Assembly (NCBI RefSeq): GCF_003852315.1 | Contig: NZ_CP027762.1 | Location: forward strand, 2,771,501 to 2,835,500 | Direction of reading: 5' to 3' | DNA length: 64,000 nucleotides | Source: Pseudomonas sp. LBUM920 | GTDB lineage: Bacteria > Pseudomonadota > Gammaproteobacteria > Pseudomonadales > Pseudomonadaceae | Shown: positions 16,624 through 24,723 of the stretch, piece after piece | Layout: the number at the start of each line of letters is the position of its first letter | How positions within the stretch are numbered: position 1 is the stretch's first letter | The notes under the pieces: model-generated | The model's database searches: none | What the model saw: only the letters and a program-made list of their open reading frames with translations | Told to the model about the DNA's origin: nothing | Position numbers and translations under genes: made by a program

Positions 16624-19068
16624 ATGATTATGATCAATGTGGACCTGCAACAGCTTATACGCACGCTGACACCCCCGGTACGTCGCGACCTGGAGCGCTC
16701 TTCGGAACGCTGTGTAACCCGCGGTGGCCGTGAAGTGCTCGTCGAAGACTTGCTGCTTGCCTTGCTTGAGCAGCCCGGCGGGCTGCTGGCCAAGGCCTTG
16801 GCCGACGCTGATGTGCCGATGAGCGCGCTGCAAGCAACGTTGCAGCCAAGAAGTGAGCAAAGCGCAACCCGCAATCCGGTCTTCTCTCAGGCGCTGGTGC
16901 ATTGGTTGCAACAAGCGTTGATGGTTGCCCATCTCGAGCTGGGGCAACGCTCTGTGGATGAGGGCGCCCTGCTGCTGGCGCTGTTGCGTCATCCGCTGGA
17001 GTACGCCGGTGCTGGCTATCAGGCCGTGTTGGCCCGCCTGGATGCAGAGCGTGTACGGGATTTTCTCGCGAGCCAGGCACCTGAGACCGAGCCGTTGGCG
17101 ACAGAATCGTTGTTGCAGCGTTTTACGCATGACCTCACAGGCCAGGCACGTGAAGGCCTGATTGATCCGGTGCTGTGTCGCGACGGGGAAATTCGGCAAC
17201 TGATTGACATTCTTGTGCGACGCCGCAAGAACAACCCGATCCTGGTCGGGGAGGCCGGGGTAGGAAAAACCGCGATTGTCGAAGGCCTTGCGCTGAAAAT
17301 TGTCGCTGCGCAGGTGCCCGATGCCCTCAAGGCGGTTCGCGTACTGACCCTGGACATGGGGCTCCTGCAAGCGGGTGCCAGCCTCAAGGGCGAGTTCGAG
17401 CGACGGCTTAAAGGCGTGATTGATGAAGTCAACGCCTCGCCGCAGGCCGTGATCCTGTTTATCGACGAAGCCCATACGCTGGTCGGCGCGGGAGGCCCGG
17501 CAGGCGGTTCTGACGCGGCCAATCTGCTTAAGCCTGCGTTGGCTCGAGGCGCTCTGCGCACCATTGCGGCCACCACCTGGTCGGAATACAAGCAATACAT
17601 CGAGAAAGACCCGGCATTGGCGCGACGTTTCCAGCCAGTGCTGGTCGGTGAGCCGAGCGTCGAGGAAGCCGTGTCGATCCTGCGCGGCCTGGTTCCGGTT
17701 TATGAGGCAAGCCATGGTGTCTACGTCCGCGATGATGCCGTCGTAGCGGCGGCACACCTGAGCGCTCGTTATCTGGCGGGCCGCCAGCTGCCGGACAAGG
17801 CCGTGGATGTGCTGGACACCGCCTGCGCACGAGTGCGCACGCGTCAGGCAATGCCCCCGGAGGCGCTGCAGAACCTGCACACGGAACGGGCTGAAGGCAG
17901 GCGGCAACATGAGGCGTTAAGCCGGGACGCCGAGGCGGGACTGCCGGTGGACGCTCAAGCACTGCAAGCGCTGAGCCGACGCTTGGACGCCATCGAGCAG
18001 GAATGTCAGGTATTGGAGCAGCAGCGGATTCAACAGGCTGGCCAGTCATCGGACAAACTTGAGGTGTGCCCGCGTTTGATCGCCGAGGTCGTCAGTGCCT
18101 GGACCGGAATTCCGGTTGAGCAGTTGGCGCTTGAGCCCAACGCAAAGGTATTGAGTCTTGCCGCTGCCCTGCGCACGCGCATCCTGGGGCAGGAGCATGC
18201 CGTGCAGGTGCTTGATCGTGCCTTGCGAGCGGTTGCTGCGGGCCTGAACAACGCGGATGCGCCGGTGGGTGTGTTTCTGCTGGTGGGCCCCAGTGGCGTC
18301 GGCAAAACCGAAACAGCATTGGCATTGGCGCAGCTTTTGTATGGCGGTGAGCGATTCGTAACCACCATCAATATGTCGGAATACCAGGAGAAGCACGCAC
18401 TGTCCCGTTTGATCGGTGCGCCACCGGGCTACGTCGGTTATGGCGAAGGTGGAGTTCTGACCGAGGCTGTGCGCCAACGGCCTTATTCAGTGGTACTGCT
18501 CGACGAGGTCGAGAAAGCCGACCCCGAGGTGTTGAACCTGTTTTACCAGGTCTTTGACAAGGGCCGCGCCAACGATGGCGAAGGCAGAGAAATAGATTTT
18601 CGCAACACGCTGATCCTGATGACTTCCAACCTTGGCAGCGACTGCATCAACGCGCTCTGTGAAACCGGTCGGCGGCCTGAGGCCCAGGTGTTGCAGGATG
18701 CTATACAGCCCGTGTTACGTAGCCACTTCAAACCGGCGCTGTTGGCCCGGATGCGTGTCGTGCCGTATTACCCGATTGTCGGTCCGGTCCTGCATGAGGT
18801 GGTAAGGCTCAAACTGGCGCGCCTCGGTGAGCGGTTGCATCGGCGCAAGTTGGCCCTGACGTGTTCAGCTGAGTTGATCGCGCACATGGCCGAGCGCTGC
18901 GCCAACCGTGACAGTGGTGCGCGGTACATCGATCAATGGATCGAGCGCTACTTGCTGCCGCAAATGGTTGATCGCGTTCTGAGTGCCATGGCCACGGATG
19001 AAGCATTGTCGTGGGTGCATGCAGGGTTGGATGCCAATGGCCTGCCAAGCTGTGAGTTCGGCCAATGA
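16624..19068 (+). CDS. tssH: TssH/ClpV, AAA+ sheath-recycling ATPase
   Basis: An 814-aa Clp/Hsp100 ATPase, slightly shorter than the usual 850-900 aa for the family. It has an N-terminal Clp-repeat region (residues 1-150) and AAA1 with Walker A GEAGVGKT at 209-216 and the acidic LFIDEAHTLVGAGG. A middle coiled segment follows at about 400-470. AAA2 has Walker A GPSGVGKT at about 555-562 and Walker B VVLLDEVEKA. ClpV unfolds contracted TssB/TssC for reuse. It starts ATG 16624 (or 16630) and overlaps the sigma-54 activator gene by 4 nt. Confidence 0.95.
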   Translation: MIMINVDLQQLIRTLTPPVRRDLERSSERCVTRGGREVLVEDLLLALLEQPGGLLAKALADADVPMSALQATLQPRSEQSATRNPVFSQALVHWLQQALMVAHLELGQRSVDEGALLLALLRHPLEYAGAGYQAVLARLDAERVRDFLASQAPETEPLATESLLQRFTHDLTGQAREGLIDPVLCRDGEIRQLIDILVRRRKNNPILVGEAGVGKTAIVEGLALKIVAAQVPDALKAVRVLTLDMGLLQAGASLKGEFERRLKGVIDEVNASPQAVILFIDEAHTLVGAGGPAGGSDAANLLKPALARGALRTIAATTWSEYKQYIEKDPALARRFQPVLVGEPSVEEAVSILRGLVPVYEASHGVYVRDDAVVAAAHLSARYLAGRQLPDKAVDVLDTACARVRTRQAMPPEALQNLHTERAEGRRQHEALSRDAEAGLPVDAQALQALSRRLDAIEQECQVLEQQRIQQAGQSSDKLEVCPRLIAEVVSAWTGIPVEQLALEPNAKVLSLAAALRTRILGQEHAVQVLDRALRAVAAGLNNADAPVGVFLLVGPSGVGKTETALALAQLLYGGERFVTTINMSEYQEKHALSRLIGAPPGYVGYGEGGVLTEAVRQRPYSVVLLDEVEKADPEVLNLFYQVFDKGRANDGEGREIDFRNTLILMTSNLGSDCINALCETGRRPEAQVLQDAIQPVLRSHFKPALLARMRVVPYYPIVGPVLHEVVRLKLARLGERLHRRKLALTCSAELIAHMAERCANRDSGARYIDQWIERYLLPQMVDRVLSAMATDEALSWVHAGLDANGLPSCEFGQ

Positions 19069-20597
19069 CGAACGATCTGTTCACCCAAGTGGCCGAACCG
19101 CTGGTGTATGCCGCAGCCTTGCTGGACGGCTTCATGCGCGTAAGCCAGGAAAATGACCCGACGACGTTGCCAGGCCTATGTGCTGTGAGCGCTGCGCACC
19201 TGAGCCAGTGTGAGCTCGCTCAGCTGTATCTGGTTGATGAAGTGACCGACCAATTCGAGCTTATTGCTCAACATTTGTCTGAGGCGCTGCCGGGCGGCGA
19301 ACCGACTTCACGTCCGGTGGTGCAAAACCAGCAGCTGTTGCACTACGTCCTGAGAAAGCGTTGTTGCCTGGGCCTCGATGACGTGGGAAGCAGCCTCTAT
19401 GACAGCGGCTTTTTGCCAGCGACGCAGGCACCTTGGCGGGCACTGTTGTGTGTTCCGCTGTTCAACCGCACCAATGCGGTCACAGGTGTACTCCTGTGCG
19501 CGAGCTGGCGGGCGACGCCACTAATGGGTTACGCGCCCTCGCTGGGGCAACTTGGCGGTTTCGCCGTGAACCAACTGCTTATGTTGCGTCGCATGCAACC
19601 TGCGTCAGTCATTAGCCGTTCATCGCGCGGTGTGTCGACCGCGGGGGCCTATGGCTTGATCGGCAACAGCACCGCGATGGAAGAAACTTGCCACCTGATC
19701 GGCAAAGTCCTGCAGACCCCTTATACGGTGCTGTTGCGTGGCGAGACCGGCACCGGTAAAGAGGTCGTGGCGCGGGCGATTCACACGGCCGGGCCACGCA
19801 GTGCGCAGCCTTTCGTGGTGCAAAATTGCGCTGCGTTTCCAGAAGGTTTGCTCGAAAGCGAACTGTTTGGCTACCGCAAAGGTGCATTCACCGGTGCCGA
19901 GCGCAACTATGCGGGGCTGTTCGACGCCGCGCATGGCGGTACCTTGCTGCTGGATGAAATCGGCGACATGCCGCTGTCATTGCAGGCCAAGTTGCTGCGG
20001 GTATTGCAGGAGGGCGAGATCCGCCCGTTGGGCGCCAGCGTCGCGCACAAGGTTGACGTGCGCATCATCGCCGCGACCCACCGCGACCTCGCTGCGATGG
20101 TGGCGCAAGGCAGTTTTCGTGAAGACCTCTATTACCGGATTGCACAGTTCCCCATTCAACTGCCTGCCTTGCGTGAACGCGATGGCGATGTGTTGCAGCT
20201 GGCGCGGCACTTTGCCGACAAGGCGTGTGCCGCGCTGGGTCGGGCGCCTGTCGACTGGTCCAATACGGCCCTCGATCAACTGTCGAGCCACGGCTTTCCC
20301 GGCAATGTCCGCGAGCTCAAGTGTCTGGTGGAGCGCGCAGTGCTGCTGTGTGACGACGGTGTGATTCTGCCGGCGCATTTGTCGTTACCACTGGCCTCGG
20401 ATGCAACCGACGCCGTTGATGTGACGCTACGCCAGCGGATGGAGCGGGTGGAACGCGTATTTCTGATTGATTGCCTGCACAAGAACCGGGGCAATCGAAC
20501 CCGCACTGCCCGTGAACTGGGAGTGGCTCGGCGCACGCTGCTCTATCGTCTCGCGCGCCTGAACATTCCTTTCGACGATGCCAGAGGCGAGGGCTGA
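19065..20597 (+). CDS. Sigma-54-dependent T6SS activator (Sfa2/VasH type)
   Basis: A 510-aa bacterial enhancer-binding protein. An N-terminal GAF-like sensory region covers roughly residues 15-170. The AAA+ domain has Walker A GETGTGKE at 226-233, the sigma-54-contacting GAFTGA loop at 273-278 and the LLDEIGDMP Walker B. A Fis-type helix-turn-helix ends the protein (NRTRTARELGVARRTLLYRL). The position corresponds to sfa2 of the P. aeruginosa H2-T6SS, known to couple T6SS expression to RpoN. The likely local target is the divergent hcp. Confidence 0.92.
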   Translation: MTNDLFTQVAEPLVYAAALLDGFMRVSQENDPTTLPGLCAVSAAHLSQCELAQLYLVDEVTDQFELIAQHLSEALPGGEPTSRPVVQNQQLLHYVLRKRCCLGLDDVGSSLYDSGFLPATQAPWRALLCVPLFNRTNAVTGVLLCASWRATPLMGYAPSLGQLGGFAVNQLLMLRRMQPASVISRSSRGVSTAGAYGLIGNSTAMEETCHLIGKVLQTPYTVLLRGETGTGKEVVARAIHTAGPRSAQPFVVQNCAAFPEGLLESELFGYRKGAFTGAERNYAGLFDAAHGGTLLLDEIGDMPLSLQAKLLRVLQEGEIRPLGASVAHKVDVRIIAATHRDLAAMVAQGSFREDLYYRIAQFPIQLPALRERDGDVLQLARHFADKACAALGRAPVDWSNTALDQLSSHGFPGNVRELKCLVERAVLLCDDGVILPAHLSLPLASDATDAVDVTLRQRMERVERVFLIDCLHKNRGNRTRTARELGVARRTLLYRLARLNIPFDDARGEG

Positions 20598-20680
20598 ATG
20601 TTGCTTTTCTGCATTGCCCTGCCTGACCGACGCCTGTGCCGACTCGAGCTGGGCAACCTTATCTCATTAGGAGAAACCTG

Positions 20681-20812
20681 ATGCCTGATCGTCCGTGGCA
20701 AGCCGTTGTGCTTGTGTTGTGTCTGCTGAGTGGCTGCAGCGCCAATTACGTATTTGACGACGCTGATTACCGCCCGCTGGGTGAGCCCAGGGCGATCACT
20801 CGTGGCCAGTGA
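20681..20812 (+). CDS. Small T6SS-cluster lipoprotein (position of orfX)
   Basis: A 43-aa protein with a hydrophobic leader and a lipobox L16-S-G-C19, predicting a 25-residue mature lipoprotein: CSANYVFDDADYRPLGEPRAITRGQ reads as a mostly polar, acidic then basic peptide. AGGAG stands 8 bases upstream of ATG 20681. In the P. aeruginosa H2-T6SS the same slot, between sfa2 and fha2, holds the small orfX. The function is unknown; an outer-membrane or TssJ-adjacent role is inference. Its TGA overlaps a possible upstream GTG of the FHA gene. Confidence 0.7.
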   Translation: MPDRPWQAVVLVLCLLSGCSANYVFDDADYRPLGEPRAITRGQ

Positions 20813-20829
20813 AAGGGGAGAGGCTGACC

Positions 20830-22020
20830 ATGCAACTTATGCTTGAGCTTTTGGGTACCGAGGACGGAAGCCGCGCACCCACGGCGCGCAAGCTTTTTTC
20901 CGCTGCGGGCGGTGTGATCGGTCGTGGTGCCGGGTGTGACTGGGTGATTCCGGACGCCAGCCGTCTGCTCTCCAGTCACCATGGTTTGGTCGCCTATCGT
21001 GAGGGCCAATACCTGTTGACGGATATCAGCAGCAACGGTATCGGCGTAGCCGGCAGCGCCGAACGTCTGCGCAAGGGGCAGGCGCGATTGATCAGTGACG
21101 GCGACGTTTTTCAACTGGGAACCTTGTTGATTCAGGCGAAACTGGTGGCGTTGATGCAGCCTTGCGGTGCGCAATGGGACGCCAACACAGGACTGATTCC
21201 CGATGATGCATACCTGGCGTTGGACCCTATTCAAGCGCTCGATGTCGAGCAGCAGCGTCAGACCACGTCGCAGGACCTGGAGGCATTGGCAGATGCGGGC
21301 GACACGTCGGGTCCGTGGGCCGACGATCGGGTAACCAACAGGGATCATCTGGCGTTACCCCGGCGAGCTGTACCCGCTCAGGAAGCCGTCTCGATTCGCT
21401 CCGATGCGATGCCTGCAGCAGGCAGCGACGTTTTTTGGGAGCAGTTTGCGACAGCACTGGGTATTAGCCTGGAAACCCTTGATGCGACGGGCCGCGAGGC
21501 GTTGGCGATCAGAGCAGCGCGCCTGCTGCGTATGGAGGTAGAGGGGCTGCAACAAAGTCTGCGGACTTGTGAAGAGCTCAAAAACGAGATGAATCTGCCG
21601 CTTTTCGAGACGCTGCAAAGGCGCCGGAGCCCTCTTAGAGACAGCGTCGAAACCGACGCTGTAATGGCGATGCTGCTAGGCACGGAGGATCTTGGCCAGT
21701 TGCCGGCCGAACACGCCATCACCCAGGCCCACCGGGATATGCAAGTTCATCAGGTTGCGTTGCTGGCGGCCTGCCGCAATGCACTGCGCACTACGCGCAG
21801 CGCCTTTGCCCCGGGTCATCTGCTGACATGCTTCGAATACCAGGGGCAACGGCGCCGACTTTTCACCGACGGAGGGTATTGGCGGGCTTATCAGCGTCAC
21901 TACCAGCGTTTGCTCGAGGATGAGCAGTTCACCGATCGTCTGCCAGGCAGTGACTTCGCCAAGGCTTACGAAGAGCAGGTTCGCTTGATCTCAACCTTGC
22001 ACGTCGATTATCCAGGATGA
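20830..22020 (+). CDS. FHA-domain T6SS protein (Fha2/TagH-like)
   Basis: A 396-aa cytoplasmic protein. The N-terminal FHA domain (about residues 1-95) contains the phosphothreonine-binding GVIGRG...SSHHG core and the DISSNGIGV strand. A linker of low conservation follows, then a C-terminal T6SS-specific helical domain with RTTRSAFAPGHLLTCFE. FHA proteins are substrates and scaffolds of the PpkA/PppA switch, whose homologues end this cluster. ATG 20830 has GGGGAGAGG upstream; GTG 20809 is an alternative. It overlaps tssJ by 4 nt. Confidence 0.9.
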   Translation: MQLMLELLGTEDGSRAPTARKLFSAAGGVIGRGAGCDWVIPDASRLLSSHHGLVAYREGQYLLTDISSNGIGVAGSAERLRKGQARLISDGDVFQLGTLLIQAKLVALMQPCGAQWDANTGLIPDDAYLALDPIQALDVEQQRQTTSQDLEALADAGDTSGPWADDRVTNRDHLALPRRAVPAQEAVSIRSDAMPAAGSDVFWEQFATALGISLETLDATGREALAIRAARLLRMEVEGLQQSLRTCEELKNEMNLPLFETLQRRRSPLRDSVETDAVMAMLLGTEDLGQLPAEHAITQAHRDMQVHQVALLAACRNALRTTRSAFAPGHLLTCFEYQGQRRRLFTDGGYWRAYQRHYQRLLEDEQFTDRLPGSDFAKAYEEQVRLISTLHVDYPG

Positions 22021-22511
22021 ACATTATGTCTCGAGCCGCGCTTGCAACCACGCTGCTTTTGCTCGGCCTGTTGGCCGGCTGCAGCAGCGTGTCGCCGTTT
22101 TCTACCTTGACCAAGCTGGACATGGCGCTGGCCGCCAGTGAGCAAGTCAACCCCGACCTTCACGGCAGGCCATCTCCGGTGGTAGTGCACTTGATCGAGT
22201 TGCGGCACGCCGTGGCATTTGAGAATGCCGACTTCTTCAGTCTGTACAGCAATGCCGAGCAATCGCTGCCCAAGGACTGGCTGCGCAGTGAGGAACTTGA
22301 ACTGCGCCCGGGTGAGCGGCTGGCGCTCAAGCTCGGGCTCGAACCAGGCACGCGTTTCTTGGGCGTGCTGGCGGCGTATCGAGATCTGCCCCATGTTCAA
22401 TGGCGGTGGGTCGTGCCCATTACCCCGCAGCAGTTAACCCGTGCCGATCTTGTGCTGGACCAGACGGGTATCCGCGTTTCTTCGTCCATGCATGGCCAGG
22501 AGTCCGAATGA
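22017..22511 (+). CDS. tssJ: TssJ, outer-membrane lipoprotein of the T6SS membrane complex
   Basis: A 164-aa lipoprotein with signal peptide and lipobox L-A-G-C22. A TssJ transthyretin-like fold is suggested by the strands PSPVVVHLIELRH, FFSLYSNAEQSLP and ALKLGLEPGTRFLGVLAAYRD. TssJ binds the periplasmic C-terminus of TssM and starts assembly of the membrane complex. The gene sits one base before tssK and overlaps the FHA gene, as in H2-type clusters (lip2/hsiJ2 slots). Confidence 0.92.
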   Translation: MNIMSRAALATTLLLLGLLAGCSSVSPFSTLTKLDMALAASEQVNPDLHGRPSPVVVHLIELRHAVAFENADFFSLYSNAEQSLPKDWLRSEELELRPGERLALKLGLEPGTRFLGVLAAYRDLPHVQWRWVVPITPQQLTRADLVLDQTGIRVSSSMHGQESE

Positions 22512-22512
22512 T

Positions 22513-23841
22513 ATGCAGGTTCATAAAGTCATCTGGCAGGAAGGCATGCTGTTACGGCCGCAGCATCTGCAGCACAACGATCGCTATTACCACCAGCAGC
22601 TCAATCGGACGCGCTTGCTGGGGGCTGATGCGTGGGGGTTTCTGACGCTGGAAGTCGATTTGCAATACCTCAATTTCGGCAAGGTGGTGGTCAACCAGGC
22701 CAGTGGCGTATTGCCGGACGGTAGTCTGTTCGAGTTGGGCGGGACGATGGAACCGCTGGTCTTGCAGGTGCCCGCCAACGCCGGCAAACAGGCGATTTAT
22801 CTTGCGCTGCCGCTGGATACCGGCAATCAGACCGAAGTTCGCCGCCAGCAGCAGATCGACGTTCTGGCTCGCTATCTGGCGTGTGACATCGAGGTGGGGG
22901 ATTCGAATGCCGGTGTCGACTCCCGGTGTCACATCAGTTGCGCGCGTCCTGACCTGCGTCTGCTGCTGGGCGACCCTCCGAGCGAGCAGAGCTTCGTCAA
23001 ACTCAAGATTGCCCAGGTGCTGGAGTCGACCGATGAAGGCGGCGTGAGCCTGGACACCGACTTCATTCCCTCCTTCATTTTTCTGCAGGGCCACGGGTAC
23101 TTGCCGTCGTGCCTCAAGGAAGTGATCAGCCTGCTCTCCAGTCGCGGGGATGCCATTGCAGCACGTATTCGGGGTGAAGGCACCGCCGCAGGCACGGAAA
23201 TCGGCGACTTTCTGATGCTGCAATTGATCAATCGCACCGAGTTGGAATTGCGTCACTGGCTGAGCCAGACCCACGTGCGCCCGCAAGCCTTGTTCCTGGC
23301 ATTACTGTCGCTGTTCGGTGAGTTATCTACGTTCGCCAACGACAGCAAACGTGCGCACCTGGATGTGCGTTATCGACATGACGACCAGGGAGAAAGTTTT
23401 CGCGGGTTGATGGAGGGCGTGCGTGGCGTGCTGTCAATGGTGCTTGAGCAACACGCCATCGAGTTGACGCTGCAGCAACGCCAATACGGGGTGTTGGTAT
23501 GCCCGGTGAGCGACCTGAAATTGCTCGGCACTGCGACGTTTATTTTGGCGGCCACTGCTCAGTGTGATTCGGAGGAATTGCGCCATCGCCTGCCTTCGCA
23601 TTTGAAGATCGGGCCGGTGGAGCGCATACGCGAGCTGGTCAACTTGCACTTGGCGGGAATCAAGGTCAAGCCATTGCCTGTGGCGCCACGGCAGATTCCG
23701 TTTCATGCCGGCAAAACCTATTTCATGCTGGATCTGAGTGCCCGCGACATCACGCAGCTGGAGCAGTCGGGTGGTTTCGCCTTCCATGTAGGCGGTGAAT
23801 TTACAGCGCTCGAACTCAACTTCTGGGCCATCAGGAACTGA
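22513..23841 (+). CDS. tssK: TssK, T6SS baseplate adaptor
   Basis: A 442-aa TssK/VasE protein with the classic N-terminus VIWQEGMLLRPQHLQHNDRYY and the C-terminal YFMLDLSARD. Trimeric TssK links the baseplate wedges to the cytoplasmic parts of TssL/TssM; its fold derives from siphophage receptor-binding proteins. ATG 22513 is set by that N-terminus; the frame continues upstream through tssJ without meaning. tssL follows after 5 nt. Confidence 0.95.
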   Translation: MQVHKVIWQEGMLLRPQHLQHNDRYYHQQLNRTRLLGADAWGFLTLEVDLQYLNFGKVVVNQASGVLPDGSLFELGGTMEPLVLQVPANAGKQAIYLALPLDTGNQTEVRRQQQIDVLARYLACDIEVGDSNAGVDSRCHISCARPDLRLLLGDPPSEQSFVKLKIAQVLESTDEGGVSLDTDFIPSFIFLQGHGYLPSCLKEVISLLSSRGDAIAARIRGEGTAAGTEIGDFLMLQLINRTELELRHWLSQTHVRPQALFLALLSLFGELSTFANDSKRAHLDVRYRHDDQGESFRGLMEGVRGVLSMVLEQHAIELTLQQRQYGVLVCPVSDLKLLGTATFILAATAQCDSEELRHRLPSHLKIGPVERIRELVNLHLAGIKVKPLPVAPRQIPFHAGKTYFMLDLSARDITQLEQSGGFAFHVGGEFTALELNFWAIRN

Positions 23842-23846
23842 ACACA

Positions 23847-24707
23847 ATGGACAGTGAATACCTGCAGGATGAAAAGACTGTTTTGCTCGACCATCAGGGC
23901 CGTGGGCCGGGAAACGGCCCGATAACGGATTTCCCTGCGCCGCCGCGCTTTGAGCAGTTGGAAGATCGAATGATCTACGCCGCCCATGAGCGAGGTACCC
24001 CGCGCTTCAAGATGGGGTTCAACCCTCTCGTTGAGGCCGCATGGGCGTTGTTGTCGCAAGTGGTTCAGCTCAAGAGCGCCTCTGGCCGCGAAAGCTTGGG
24101 CACGGTCAACGACAGGATGGTATTGGCGATCACTCAGTTTGAAGCCCGCGCCTTGCACAGTGGTGTCGAGAGCAGCCAGGTGATGTCGGCACGTTATGTG
24201 TTGTGCAGCGTCCTCGATGAAGCCGTGGTGACCACGGCGTGGGGCAGCCGCAGTGACTGGTCGAAGATGAGCCTGTTGAGCCGCTTTCACAACGAAACCT
24301 TCGGTGGGGAGAAGGTCTTCCAACTGCTGGAGCGGCTGTCCCGCGATCCGGTCAAGCACCTGGCGATGCTGGAGCTGATGTACCTGTGCCTCTCCATCGG
24401 GTTCGAAGGCAAATACCGAATCATGGAGCGAGGTGTCAGCCAACTTGAAGCCGTGCGCGATGCCTTGTACCGACAGATCCGGCACGTGCGAGGCGAGCCA
24501 CTGTCGGCGCCTTTGCAGCCCACGCGAGCAGGGCGTGCGCGACGTAAACGATTACCCGTCATCCCGGTGACTTGGGTCGCAGTCTTTACCCTGGCCTGTT
24601 TGTTGGCGATGTACACAGGATTTGCCTGGCGGCTGGGTGAAGAAGCCAAGCGGGCGCTGCAACCCTTTCAATTTTCGGCGTCGGAACTGACTCAGACGCC
24701 CTTGTAA
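23847..24707 (+). CDS. tssL: TssL, DotU-type inner-membrane protein
   Basis: A 286-aa DotU-family protein. The cytoplasmic domain has the usual NPLVEAAWALLS helix, a central CSVLDEAVVTTAWG motif and LELMYLCLSIGFEGKYR. A single C-terminal transmembrane helix lies at about 237-257 (the VTWVAVFTLACLLAMYTGF region). There is no OmpA-like peptidoglycan-binding extension, so wall anchoring must come from another protein. It forms the inner-membrane complex with TssM, encoded 16 nt downstream. Confidence 0.95.
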   Translation: MDSEYLQDEKTVLLDHQGRGPGNGPITDFPAPPRFEQLEDRMIYAAHERGTPRFKMGFNPLVEAAWALLSQVVQLKSASGRESLGTVNDRMVLAITQFEARALHSGVESSQVMSARYVLCSVLDEAVVTTAWGSRSDWSKMSLLSRFHNETFGGEKVFQLLERLSRDPVKHLAMLELMYLCLSIGFEGKYRIMERGVSQLEAVRDALYRQIRHVRGEPLSAPLQPTRAGRARRKRLPVIPVTWVAVFTLACLLAMYTGFAWRLGEEAKRALQPFQFSASELTQTPL

Positions 24708-24723
24708 ACGCTGGGAGCAATGA

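Noticed and set aside
16450..17910. 486-residue antisense frame across tssG and clpV
   Set aside because: His/Gln/Arg-rich composition typical of antisense shadows; both plus-strand genes are certain.
20598..20681. 27-codon frame (MLLFCIALPD...) between the sigma-54 activator and the small lipoprotein gene
   Set aside because: It begins immediately after a stop and has no ribosome binding site or family resemblance of its own; its end overlap with the lipoprotein ATG is most easily chance.
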